This document shows, piece by piece, positions 1 through 11,604 of a stretch of 64,000 nt of DNA. A program made the position numbers and the translations under genes. Origin of the DNA: Terfezia claveryi (lineage: Eukaryota > Ascomycota > Pezizomycetes > Pezizales > Pezizaceae); NCBI GenBank assembly GCA_015179025.1, contig WHUX01000030.1:124001-188000 (forward strand), given 5' to 3'. Under the pieces are notes generated by a model. It did not search any database. It saw nothing but the letters and a program-made list of their open reading frames with translations, and was not told the origin of the DNA. How positions within the stretch are numbered: position 1 is the stretch's first letter; every line of letters starts with the position of its first letter.

Positions 1-3000
1 ACCAAGCTAGTAGTAGCCTCAGAAAATAGTTTCTTCCACACTGTATATTCTTGCTCATCGATAAAGCGATACCCATATAACAGTGTCCTTAAACCCTCAC
101 TCGCAAAGTCGTTGATATGTCCGAAGCACCGAGCAAAGACTCTCTCTTCATCCAACGCCAGGCTTTCATCTACAAGGTCGTCGCTCTTATCTCGCTCCAT
201 TGGTGCCCTAGGAGTTTCCCCAAAAGCAATGGAGTGTCTTGCTGCTGCTGGTACAACAGATCCTGGATACTCCCCAGAAGGCTGGGGAGTAGGCCTGGGC
301 ATTTGGTCGGGTGTTGGTTCATTGGAAGAGTAATCACCCCATTCCCGACTCCGTAGCCACTGATCGAAGTCATCTCTAATAGGCTGTAGGCGGTTCAAAG
401 TGACACTATTTCTGCTTGGGCCTCCGATACTTGGCCTATGGGTGCTGTTTCTTCTGATAACCTCCTGTGCTTCAACACTCCTTCGCAAACTGACCTTCCT
501 CTCAATTTCAATCGCTTGCTTCCTTGCCATTACAGCCAATCGTAGGAGTTGCATAATAGTCGTATCGGCACCCTTGCAGAACAAACAAATTTTGCCATTT
601 GGTAAGCGAACAATGATTGACATACGTTTGCGAGCACTGGAGAACTCAATGACATCTAGGATCTCATATCTCTCCGTCGCTGAACCTCCATCAGGCCCAT
701 TTGGAAATGTCTTGATATAAATGGCATTCACATTGCGGTCAACAACCATATAGCCTAGCTCTCGTGCTGCACGGACCAGAGCATTTTCATCTGGAGACGC
801 TGCTTGATAGATAGTTTCATCATCATCATCCTTCTCAGGAAGACAAGTATGACACAGTGCTATCGAGAGGAGGAAAAACCTTGCCTTCCGTGCGAAGAAT
901 GTATGTGGGTGATCTTGTAAATAGCGAAGAAGCTCAAGGGTTGATAGTTGGACCTGAGGTCGTGAGGGTAACGCCGGAGATCGCCACTGAGAACTGCTAC
1001 GCTGAGGGCCGCCTTCGGATCTCTCTCGAAAGTTTCTGCTATGTGTATCCCCGAGGGCCTTCGGCAGTTCTCGTGGAGTAGCAAGGGTATCCAAATTCGA
1101 TGGCCTCTTTCCTGAACTTGAGCCCTTCCGTGACTTCTCTTTCCTTTTCTTGCTCTTGATGAAAGATCGATCACCAACATCTGCCGCCCGAATATCAACA
1201 TCATGAATCCATGCAGTACCAGCCACCGTGAGCTTTCGGAACATCATCGAGTTATCAGTCAAGGTCCCTGTTTTGTCAGAGAAAATGAAGCTACCAGATT
1301 GTCAAAAGATCATTCTCACGATTACATTGAAAGGCTTACAAACCTAATCTGTCCCAGATCCTCGTTGATGGTGGATGTCCTAGCCTCAAGTGGTGTATTC
1401 GTCTCCTCATGATACATATCGATATCGTCATTGAGGAAAACAATCTGAGCTACCTTGACGATTTCCAAGCTCACATACAGGGATAGGGGTATAAGGGTAT
1501 TGAACCTGTGAAGGAAACTTCAGCTTCGTGCACCGGAAACAATATTCAAACGTTGGGACCAACATGATGATGAATCCAGCAAATATGGGAAAGAATGGAA
1601 CACTGCCGTCCTCTAAATACCATGACCGTTTCTCTGTGGTATTCTTCCATAATCTATAGGCAACTGTATTGAAAATGGATAGCGCTATAACGAATATAAC
1701 GACAAAAATAACAATCTTATTCACCAGTGCTTGTAGGGTAGGGGCCTTTGTGCGAGGATTTTTATTTGCACTGTATAAGGGTCAGCTTTGCAACAAGATA
1801 GTTCAAGAAGCTCCCATTACTTCATTCTGATTTTGGTCTCCTCCCCAGTGAAGATCACAAGCCCAAGGCAAGACGAAGTATTCCGGATAGTACTTCCACG
1901 GTATATGATCTGACTATTCGTCAATGGTCTCTCCTCATTACCCATTGCCACTTTACCCTCGAAGTTATAAAGGTCCAGATTAGGATCCTCGACAACAATC
2001 TCCGCATCACAGTTAAGAAGCTTCTCATGCGTGGAGCAGGCTTCTGCAATCATGGGAAGGGATTGCTTAGCTTTGAGATTGCTCTCACCATCTAGAGCTG
2101 CCGTTTCAATATAGGCTACGCCGTTAGGCCCCTCGGATGCCAGAAGGAGTATGTCCGCTGGTACCCAGTCATCTCTGTTGAGTTTCACAATATCACCAAC
2201 TCGAACTTCACGCCACTTCTTTGTAATCCAGGGATCTAATTCGCTTTCATTTGCGCCAGAAGCACCCCTTTTCAGCTTGAGGATCACCACTTCCCGGTTA
2301 TTTTCTATTTTGTCGAGTTTGTATCGCCTATAATCGTCATATCCCTCTTTACTCATCGACAGAGTAATAAAAAATATCAAAGGAACAATAGTGGTATATG
2401 CTACCGGCAGGTTAGTTTCCATATCAACTTTGAACGGACTGGCTTAGGTCATACTTCCGGTTGTACTCAGAGCTGTGGGATAAAGTTAGCCATAGATCCT
2501 AACCCTCCTACAAACAGTTACATACTTGGTATCATCTGCAATATCGATACACACAAAAAATAACTGAGCCGTTAGCACGGTGCCATAAATCTATCCGGCC
2601 AGGGGACTCACAAATTCGCAAGCTTCGAAAACTGGGCAATAAGCTGTCGTGGAAGAAAAGTCCACAATGTATACCGACTAGATCTAATAGTATTATTCAC
2701 ATAATGCCGTCCCGTTCGCTCATCAATTAATTGCTCCTTCTGACTAACATGCACCAATGGTATATGCCTGCCATCTTTCGAAGGGGGTATCTCATTCATT
2801 CGCAGAACCTTCCTCCTAATTTTGTGAAACAAGTCCTTCGCCCTGCAACCTAAACTCTGGCCCTGCTTTTGTGTCAATTGCATGTAGTTCGGAAGAGTAT
2901 CAATTGCGGTACTCTTCAACTTTTTGTCTCTTATAGCTCCATCTCCTTTAGCGATAGGTATGTCTTCTGTTGATTTCGATTCAGTGTCAACTTTATCTGC

Positions 3001-3408
3001 TGCCTCGGCAAGCTCAATGACCATATCTTCAGAATGGGCATAGTGTGTTGGGTTTTCAATCTGGGCTTCGTGATTATTCTGGGTATTGTGAAAGAAGAGC
3101 TGAGACCTAAAGCTGAGCCCTCCTGCTCGCCTTCTAGAACCTGTCAGAGATATTGGAGAACCACGTGGAACAGGCCCTTCCACTAGCTGATCTAGCGCAT
3201 GTTGGACGGCTTCTATATTCGGCCTGCTCCCACTACCTTCTTCGGACACTTGCGTATCAATAGTGAGCCCCCCTAGCCTAGTACGTAAAGAAGCCGGAGC
3301 AGAAGTCTGGGTTTCTTGACCCGCCATTGCATCCTCTGGAAACCGTGAAGCTCCCGGGTCTGGAGAGGTGTTGGGAGTGCTATCCGCGTTCTGTTCATCG
3401 TTCGCCAT
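1..3408 (-). CDS. dnf3: P4-type phospholipid flippase, Dnf3-like (C-terminus beyond window)
   Basis: Likely exons on the minus strand: 3408-2612, 2563-2526, 2472-2455, 2400-1821, 1770-1564, 1505-1344 and 1290 to beyond base 1; phases agree across all joins. A hydrophilic N-terminus of about 250 residues leads to the conserved start of the transporter core ([17 protein letters not shown]), the TGES-equivalent actuator [10 protein letters not shown], the membrane segment [14 protein letters not shown], the phosphorylation loop DKTGTLTDN and the nucleotide-binding KGADTT. These are hallmarks of P4-ATPases, which move aminophospholipids from the outer to the cytosolic leaflet. The NPRTKAP segment and the long insert after the P loop resemble fungal Dnf3 more than Dnf1/2 or Drs2; that subclass is inferred. 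About 1,030 codons are visible; the rest of the N and P domains and the last membrane segments lie outside. The 18-nt third exon is unusually small. Confidence 0.9.
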
Positions 3409-5189
3409 GTGGTTCTCTACATTCTCAGACTGTCAGCTGCGAAATTTTATGCACAAATTCAGCAACCATGATACACACATACGCAACGTACATTACGGAA
3501 GTGGAATAGGTAGAGCTAGTGTGGGGAGCATTTAATCGAGCGAAGGTATCAGTGAGAAGTACGTGCACACTAGACTGCTGTACCAGCAAGGTGGACGACA
3601 AGGGGACTTTGTACGCCCGTTGGGTTCAGAACCGAACCAGCCCGAGTATCACAAGGCTTGGCATACCACTCCCACAAGAGCGCGTGTCTGTTTTGGGAAC
3701 TTCAATCCAGATCTGGATCACCTAGCTAGACTATCTGGATCAATCCACCCTAGTAAGGTTACGTCCCCAGCGTAAAAACATTCAAAGGTGTGACCCAAAA
3801 ATATACCGATCTCCTTGAGCATCCAGGTAGTCTCGTCCAGGGATTCATATCTTCAACCTGACGATGCTGGGTTCTGGAGGCTAAGCTTTGGAGGACGCTC
3901 GATGCCGGGCTGAAACGGTGGCCGCAGCGTGGTTTCTCACGGCACAACTTGCTTTTTTCTTGCATACTGCCTTGAGCTGCTATCAATCTTCCACGTTATC
4001 TGCAGCTGTACAATACAATACAACTCCTCGCAGTACTCGTACGTATACTGTACCGGTACGTGCTCCAAATGAAGTCATGCGCCCAAGATCTAGACCTCCG
4101 CAGCCACAGCCTCAATGCTTCACAGTTCGGGACAGGTAAACGAATTGCTCTCTAAAATCCCCAATTACTCAGCATTCAGGCTGATAGCGGACCTACTTTA
4201 TCCACCGACTAGAAAGAGATACCGTATAGCATTAATTTCAACACAGCCTCGGATTCATCCAAGAGGTGGTGGCCAGCGCTGCACCACAAGTGCATAATTT
4301 CCAATTCTAGATTGTGACGACTCATATCCGGTTGGAACATATTTAGTCGGCTATCGCGAGATGCCTACATGACCTAAGCAGCTGGGCTTTTAGATCTTAT
4401 GCAAAGCATAGTCTCGTACCAAGCATACATACGCATAAGACGTAAAAAAGTGAATAGCGGATGCGGAATGGGAGGACACTGAGTGCCTAGAATACCTCCG
4501 ATTCTGAAGAGCAGAGATCGCAGAGCTTATAAGACATTTGGGGACTCGCAGAATGGGTGGACTTGGGCGATATGCCAGGTGTGCGGAACAAGGACTTTGC
4601 ATGTTACTCTACCGGCTGGCATCTCCAGGGCGGCTGAAAGATATGATGCATGTATTTGGGGTATCACGAAGCCAAATCTCAAGCATTGTGATTGATCTGG
4701 CACTGTTTCTCCATTAGAAATATCACAAGAAGCTATTATGGAATCCACCAAATCCACCGAATCCACCGACCGATGTCCTATATCTCCAGCAGGCAAGAAG
4801 GAAGGGAGTGCTGACGCCAGATCAGGAGGCGTTCAATGGTGTTGCGTGTTTCAAGACGGCGTCACAATCTTCGATCCATCACTCCGGAGAGCATCTTTCT
4901 AGCTTCTAAGACTAATTTTCTCTCAGCCAACGATGGCGATAACCTTCTTCCGTACACACGCCGCTGGTTTGTTGGAAAAATGATAGTGATATTCTACCCG
5001 AGGGACTAGTGCAATCCCCCTGCAACATCGTCTCCAGCCATAACTCGTGATATATATCTATGGAAACGAGTACCCTCTTTAACATGGTATGGTTATGCTC
5101 ACATCCCGCCAAGAACAACTGAGAATTCAAAATTTCCCTCTCCAATATGACCTTCCTGAAGACCCACCCACCCACCCTCTTAATAGGTC

Positions 5190-6060
5190 AAGAATCCAGC
5201 TATTCAGGGTACGTTGCTGGTCCTGTGGTATGTGCTACACATCAAGATCGAAGCACTCATGAAAGGTCCACACTATGACCTCCTCTGCCTTTGTAGAGTA
5301 CTTTTGGAGGCCTTGCAAATAGAGGTCGACTATAACACGAAAGGCTGCTGGGCGGTATTGCTCTCCGTAGGACTGGCTGAACGTTTGTTTAATCTGGCTC
5401 AAAAGACGGTGATACTCCAGGAGGCCCTCTTAGTTTGGCTAGCTATGTTGCTACTATAGGTATTCGAGAAGACACCTATGCTCGCGATGAATTTGAATAT
5501 TATATAAATAAGGATACAGTATGAAGCATTAAATGGTCACTTCGAAATCGTTGTCAAAGAACCGATTCTGGAACTTGGTGGAATCGTCGATTTTTCTTTC
5601 TACGATATCTTGCCACTGCCCCAAAGGTACATGTACGGAGTATGTTCACTGTCTTTTCTGAAAGTAGGATAATACTTGAATCAGGGTGATGATCCCCTCA
5701 GAGGCTTGATCGATGAGATGGCAAGGTGGCAGAATACTTACATGATGTACTGTTGGCGCTGCAAAAGAGGGCAGGGAAGGAGAAGTTTAGTCTTTAAATC
5801 GCGTGCAATTAGAATGACTTGTTCACGGCTTTACCAACAACAAGGATCAAGGCGATGTTGGAGAAGGAGATTACGAGAATACGGGAATCTAGGGCGAAGG
5901 GGTTGAGGGATTCGGAAATAACCAATGATGCAGATGATGAGAATGGGTGGCTTTGGGAGGGGATTAGGGGGTAGTTCAAGATGGAAATGATGAAGGAGGT
6001 TGGGGTTAATGTGACCGTGAGGAAGTGTGATAAAGGGAGCTGTCTGTATGCGTGTTGGCC
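5190..6060 (+). pseudogene. Unrecognised decayed coding-like region
   Basis: Several stretches read like protein but are broken by stops and frame changes. About 5341-5518 reads, with two stops, toward a segment containing DTPGGPLSLASYVATIGIRE. About 5560-5622 contains LELGGIVDFSFYDILPLPQ followed by GTACAT, a possible donor. About 5739-5788 contains YLHDVLLALQKRAGKEKFSL. About 5825-5971 contains a charged helical stretch beginning TALPTTRIKAMLEKE and ending at TAG. They are collinear on the plus strand, as expected of one old multi-exon gene. I do not recognise the family. It may be a pseudogene, or a live gene whose introns I could not place. It could also be chance, although the amino-acid composition argues against that. 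Confidence 0.3.
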
Positions 6061-6198
6061 TTTATTGTTTTTGATAATATGCGGTGTTTACAAACAGGCG
6101 TCTACCTAAACACCTAGCTACAGAACATAGTTGTGTACTCACCGCCAGTTCCCTTCGATATCATATATAGCTCCGTGAACTATCGAGTATATGATACC

Positions 6199-6360
6199 GG
6201 GAAAACTGGTGAATAAGACTCCTTGTCTGTATCTTTGCTCTTTCCTTTTTGTGGTAGGCGCGTTACTAGTTGTGGGCAGATTTGAATGTAGCGTCCTTGA
6301 CTCTGATTTTGAGAGTACTGATTCAGATACAGACAAGGGGTCTTATTCACCAGTTTTCCC
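6199..6360. mobile_element. Inverted-repeat element, MITE-like, 162 bp
   Basis: Bases 6199-6234 (starting GGGAAAACTGGTGAATAAGA) reappear as the reverse complement at 6325-6360, with one mismatch in 36 positions. The 90-bp interior shows no transposase. No clear target-site duplication flanks the outer ends, so this may be a degraded MITE, a fold-back element or another inverted duplication. A transcript through it would form a long hairpin. Confidence 0.6.
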
Positions 6361-6767
6361 AGGCTCTACCAACGTACATCCCTACGAGCTAAGTAGATTG
6401 ACATCTTGGCAACGGGGCAGGGGCAAGGGTCACCTCATTTCCAGCCCTATGGTTCGTTGGTGGGTATAAAATTACTTGCATCGGGAAACTGATGATACGG
6501 AGGGTGGCAGAGTTAAGCTTCCCGAGCTGGGTGCTCAAAGGCATCAAATGCCTGATCCAGCGAGACAACGGGGGCGGCCTGCAGGAGCAGGAGCAACAAC
6601 TTCCTGTTACATCGCACCCAGCTCCAGTGTCAGCTCCTGCTGTTCCCGTTTCGATGCTGCGACCACCAGCTATGTTTGATCCACTCCTCCTCCTCCAGAT
6701 ACCCCCTTCTCCTGCTTCTCCTCAACTGTCTCCCGTGGCCATACCGCTGGGCTTTCAGAGCCAAATC

Positions 6768-7724
6768 ATGGAGGGGAATATTTCTAATCCGGTCCCGATC
6801 TTGACGAAACATCATGAGTTTATGCGGTATGCTTTGGAGATGGTGAGTATCTTGACTTAAATTGATACCTAGTTGTCTTGGTTCCTGGAAGCATTTTATC
6901 ACTTATGACAGGTAAATAACAGCTTTATATAGGCAGAGATCGCCCTCAAAACAGATGAGGTCCCAGTTGGATGTGTGTTTGTTCACAAGGGTGAAATTAT
7001 CGGGAAGGGTATGAACGATACCAACAGGTCTCTCTGTGTGAGTACTTTGTTTCCCCCGCCTTCTAACTACAATCTCCAGCCAATGATTGTCCATTACACT
7101 AACACGTCGTAGGGTACTCGCCACGCAGAGTTTGTAGCTTTGGAACACATCCTCAAGACCAAACCACCAAGTATATTCCAGGAAACGGACCTTTATGTCA
7201 CTGTCGAGCCATGTATCATGTGTGCTTCTGCTTTGAGGCAACTCAAGATCAGAGCTGTCTATTTCGGTTGTTTGAATGATAGGTTTGGAGGGTGTGGTGG
7301 GGTATTTCATATCGACCAGGAGTGAGTGATTAAACAACTAATGGCCTATACAATGGGGGGGTTTGTGATACTGACCGATGGCTTATAGTCCTAGCATCGA
7401 CCCACCATATCCTTGCTTTGGTGGTGTATACCGAGAGGAAGCCATCATGCTGCTTCGAAGGTTTTACATCCAAGAGAATGAACGAGGCATGTTTCTCGAC
7501 ATATATATCAGGGTCAATATTGCTAACAATATGTAAAAGCCCCCGCGCCCATCGCAAAGAAGAACCGAGAACTCAAGACTGAAATTGCTTCTATCGAGGT
7601 CATGGAAGGCAGAGCAGCTATTCTCAAACCCGAAATTGCCGCTCTTGAGCCCTTGGAAGCCATGGCAGCCCTTCCAAAGCTAGTCACGCCACGGGTCGGC
7701 CCGTTGAGCGTCATCGCCGCTTGA
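6768..7724 (+). CDS. tad2: tRNA-specific adenosine-34 deaminase catalytic subunit
   Basis: Exons 6768-6842, 6933-7037, 7113-7321, 7389-7486 and 7540-7724 give 223 residues. The protein has the cytidine/deoxycytidylate deaminase fold signature: zinc-binding and catalytic HAE in GTRHAEFVALEH, and the second zinc motif PCIMC in TVEPCIMCASALRQL. The FGGCGG and CFGGVYREEAIMLLR segments are typical of Tad2/ADAT2, which pairs with Tad3 to convert wobble A34 to inosine in cytosolic tRNAs. Tad3 is not in the window. The ATG at 6768 fits the family start just before HHEFMRYALEMAEIAL; in-frame ATGs further upstream give a proline-rich extension unlike the family. Intron 4 appears to use a GC donor (CGAG|GCATGT) with branch site TGCTAAC. 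Internal repeats of an ALEP-like motif near the C-terminus are not family features. Confidence 0.93.
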
Positions 7725-8359
7725 TACCACTAGAATAATACCTGGAGTAATCTGGAGTTTGGGTGGTGCAATGTTTGTTTGGTCAGTAGTGTTTGGATTG
7801 CCTAATTTTCACATGTTTAAGAGGCGTGATTCCATTATGTCTTTCTTTATGTTTTGCATGTGGCAGTGCGACCTCTCTTACATAAAGAGGATCGAGTACC
7901 ATAAGTTTGGGTTTATGGTTTGCATTTTGTGTGTGCACTGCTTCTCGAAATGGGCATAAAAGATTGCTTTGATAAGAATAGATTGATCACGGGCGCGATA
8001 CTTCTGCAAACCAAAATTGTGACGTGTAACAATTCAACAAACAGGGAATTGAATAGAAGAGACAGTAAACTGAAATGAACTCCGATCAAACCCCGATACC
8101 ATACCCGATACCATATCAATAAGGAAGGAATAGCCCGTTTCAGAAATCCAGTACGGCTATCCCTTTATAACCTGATAAAAAGACCATTTTAACCAATAAT
8201 GCAGAGTTTGAGTAAGAAAAGGACCACAACCACGCTCTATAAAACACACAGGACAGTCCGGAGAATTAAATAAACAGCCATTGACCACTAACATCCAATA
8301 TACAACCAGTATACATATTCCCCATCAATGTCTCCACTCTCTTCCCACCCCCATATAAT
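7725..8359. other. Convergent 3' intergenic region, tad2 / verprolin
   Basis: About 0.6 kb between two converging genes, expected to hold both 3' UTRs. An imperfect duplication of CCCGATACCATA occurs at about 8092-8115. Nothing else recognised. Confidence 0.6.
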
Positions 8360-9759
8360 CTATTCATATGCCGACAAATCCAGCGGCACACTACTCCCCC
8401 TTCCACTCCGGTATACTTTCCTCAACCCCTTGAACTCTTGTGGCTTCGGTAAATCGCTTTCCGGCTTCCATTTCCACCGCTTATCATCTATGACAATCCT
8501 CTCCCCCCTCTTCGTTCCGTTATTGACTAATGTAAACGAGTTCGGATCTGGGCTTCGAGCGTTAGGGAGTGCTGGAGGCGGCAGTCCCCGTCCAGTAGGT
8601 GGGGGGGGGGGAGGGGGAGGAGCAGAAATGGGGGGTGCTGGAGCAGAAGCCGGTGGGGGAGGGGGAGGAGGAGGAGGAATTGACGGTGGTGTAGCTGCTG
8701 ATGGGAGAAAGACTGCTCCTGAGACTTTGCGGGCGACCGCGGAGGCGATAGAGTTGGCTTTTCCGAGGCCGATGAGGCCGTGGGCGTGTGGTGGTGGCGC
8801 AGATAATGGAGGAGGGGGGGGGGCGGTGGTGGTGTCCCTCGTGATGGTGGTGGTATTGGTGGTGCGCGGTTTGTGACTGGTGGCGGAGGCGGTCGGGCTC
8901 CTGGTGGGGGGGGAGGTGCACCGCGAGGACCGTGAGGGGCTGCTGTAGGCGATTGTCTGTTAGTATCCCATAGTCCATGGAGAGATAAGCGACGGCGTGG
9001 GGGGGGATAGTAGCGGATGCTGGGCGCTCGTGTGTGTGGGGGCTGGTTTTCCGACCTGTAGGTATGGTGGGAGTAGTAGTAGGGGAGGCACCGGGCATGC
9101 TCGGACGCCCGGGAATCTGTGGAGGCCTGCCAGGTTGTAGGGCTGGGGCGCTGGAGTTTGCCATGTACGATGAATCCCGGTCCGCTGGGGTGGGTAGGTA
9201 GAAAGTCAGCAGGGCATTTCTGTTGGGGTAAGGAATTATACCTCCGGTCTCAACCGCTCCTTTGGCTTTCCGTAGCTTAGGCATGCCTCCCGCAAATAGC
9301 CCTCCCAACTGAGTTGCCGTGGCCATGGCCGACCCTGTTGATGCATCCACGGTACTTGTGCTATTGCTCCTTAACCTGCTTGCAGCCACGGAAGCGGCAG
9401 CGGCAGCAGGCCCAGGTGTTGGGGGGGCAGCAAGTGTAGGGGGTCTGGCAAGCCCTGATGATGTGGGACCAGAGGCCTTTTGTTCCACGATGGGAGCGCT
9501 TCGGTCATTTGTTACGGCCTTCTTGAGCTTGAATCCACCTGAGGATATGTCACTAAGAACAGCGCTCTGGCACTTAGGTTGTTAGTAACTATAGCTGTAG
9601 ATCGAGCGAGTTCGGGATGAAAGAAAAGGCACAAACTCGATTGGGCGTTGCAGTAGGCTTTGGCATCGGGGCACCGCCTGGTGGAGGAGGTGGAGGACCA
9701 CCGCCGAAGCCGAAGCCTGGCATAGGAGGTGGGGGAGGCGGCGGTGGAGGAACCGGCAT
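8360..9759 (-). CDS. vrp1: Verprolin / WIP-family actin-binding protein (apparent 1-nt frameshift)
   Basis: Exons 9759-9637, 9566-9242, 9184-9056 and 8942-8360. The N-terminus is the family's proline run (MPVPPPPPPPPPMPGFGFGG), followed by a WH2 actin-binding segment (AVLSDISSGGFKLKKAVTND), then proline-rich linker, then the conserved C-terminal WASP-binding tail (RWKWKPESDLPKPQEF and SGRGSSVPLDL). Verprolin binds G-actin and Las17/WASP at cortical patches and supports endocytosis and polarity. Joined exons total 1,160 nt, one short of a multiple of three. The proline-coding frame upstream and the APPPPPLSAPPPH frame downstream meet at a run of ten Gs (8814-8823); one extra base there would restore continuity. 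The last intron (8943-9055) has a perfect TACTAAC branch site but a weak donor, so that join is less sure. Confidence 0.85.
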
Positions 9760-11591
9760 TTCGTATTTCTATCTGATAAGGAGTGAATTCGAAGACAGCG
9801 GGGTGCGTAAGGAGTAAGATTAAAAGGGTTCGTCACGAAGCTTTTGTAGATGTTAATGGTTTAGAGACGTCACGTTACTGCCACACTGTGGCAATATGTA
9901 TGACGCGTCGCCAATGACGCCAAGCGTTAACAAACGCCATTTCTCATTGGGAGTCTTTCCAACTGTTATAATCCAGACTGTTAAGTACAACCGCGCGGTT
10001 GCAAGCATCGTGCTGCAGCTGCTCACGATTTCACGTGGGTCTACCGGGAATATGGAAGTCTAGGTACTTGTATGTAGTCTGGTATGCTAGGTTCCTAAGC
10101 TTGCTGATCACGACAGAACGGTCCGGCGTGTTTCAGAACTGAACTACGAACCGAACTACGAACCGAACTACGTTCACCAGCAAGGGACTCTAAATTTCTT
10201 AAATTTCCAGTGAGATCAATCCCTACATCCTCGGGCAAAACTAACATCATGACACATGAACTTGTTGGCCCAGCACCAGGCATGAAGTTGGAGAAATCAT
10301 GCGGTGGCTTGAAACTGCTATCTAAGTGCTTATCTATCTCTATGGAACTTGTGGCCCGGGAGAGTAACCTTCTCTTGTTTAGTCACGGGCACAGTCACAT
10401 TGCGATTGTGTCAACACCTTGCCACCCTTCCAGCGCCAGCCAATAAGAGCACTGTTGGAGATGAAACAACAGGCTGCTTTTGCCAATGCATGAAATATCG
10501 CTGATATTCATGGTAATGGATTAGGAATAATATTGGGGGCAGAGATTTTTCAAAGCTGCCTCGATCCTGAGCTCTATCGCCCGTCGCTGCACTCCACTAT
10601 GCGACGGCTTCGCACCGCATGTAGGAAGGCCCTTAAGTTGACCACAATGGTCCCCAGTCTTCTGGAAATATATTGAAAGCAACTAGTGAGACTTATCCAG
10701 CGGTTAGCAGTTGGGAGGAGAGAAAACATATTCCCAGACTTCTCGACGGTTCGCAAGTGACAGCACCGTTCGTTGTAGATATCTGCTGTCTGTCGACTGA
10801 TTCTTTCCTTTCTATCGTGAGCCACTGAAAAGGGCACCCCTCCATCCTCCACCACCACCCCCCCCCCCCCCAACCACCTAAAGCTTCCGCCGCTCCGCCG
10901 CCCTTTTTTTCCCTGCGCTCCCCCTCCTCGGCCCTCACACAAAGGCAGTGAGCTACTTCTGTTCCAAGGCCATCCCCCGTTATTTTTGCCTCCCCAAGCA
11001 GCTACTTAATAAAACTCGCCTGCCTACAGTCTCTGCTGTTCGCTTCACGATTTTGCATCTGTCGCCGCCGTCGTCACTGGGAAGCATTTGGTCTCTGATC
11101 CCGCCGCTGTTGGTACCCGTGTACCCAATACTGGGCCTGTGGATCCTAGAGGGCTGTTGCTACTGTGTGTTGTCTCTGCTTCTAACTTTGGAGGGCCAAA
11201 AGGAAAGATCCTGGTTGGCCGCCTGTCCTATCATCTCGTTTCTCCTTGGGCCCCCCGACCGAACCACGCTCAAATACCTAACTGTCATCCCTTGCCCTTC
11301 AATTTCCGATCCGCCTCGTTCAATAATAGACCTTTTGACTCGAAAAGCCAGCTATTCTCCACTATTTTACTTCCATTTTAACGAACTATATTCGCATTAT
11401 TCGCATTCACTTCGTTCTCTGCCATCGGACATACAACACGCATAACACCCCTTACCGTGTAGAGTCAGAGCCGCCCTTCCTACAGTGGTCGTCTGACTTC
11501 TTTCCTTACATTTTCATTCCTGTTAGTATTGTCTTCTGCAGATGTCGGATATTGTTATTGACTCACGATCGCAGCCCTCCAACAATACAAG
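9760..11591. other. Divergent promoter region, verprolin / samB
   Basis: 1.8 kb between two divergently transcribed genes. The right half is pyrimidine-rich on the plus strand and is probably the long 5' UTR of samB. A 12-bp tandem repeat, GAACTACGAACC, occurs three times (last copy partial) at 10141-10172. A possible 3' splice acceptor (TCTTCTGCAG) sits directly before the uORF at 11542, which hints at a 5' UTR intron. No other gene recognised. Confidence 0.6.
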
Positions 11592-11604
11592 ATGCGAGAA
11601 GTAA
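11542..11604 (+). promoter_or_regulatory. uORF of 20 codons overlapping the samB start
   Basis: An ATG at 11542 opens a 20-codon frame (MSDIVIDSRSQPSNNTRCEK) that ends at TAA 11602-11604, ten bases past the A of the main ATG at 11592 and in another frame. Translation of it would compete with the main start or require backward reinitiation. That it lies in the transcript is inferred from its position 50 nt upstream. Confidence 0.55.

Larger units (their letters stand above)
3409..6767. other. Intergenic region between the flippase and tad2
   Basis: Upstream sequence of both flanking, divergently transcribed genes, 3.4 kb. Short unrelated reading frames only, apart from the decayed coding-like stretch at about 5.2-6.1 kb and the inverted-repeat element at 6.2-6.36 kb, listed separately. 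A small triplication of AATCCACC lies near 4742-4768. No RNA gene recognised. Confidence 0.6.

Noticed and set aside
8328..8876. Glycine-rich plus-strand protein
   Set aside because: It is the complement of verprolin's polyproline codons and contains no motif.
10141..10172. Short tandem repeat as a CRISPR-like array
   Set aside because: Units of 12 bp are directly adjacent with no spacers, and the genome is eukaryotic.
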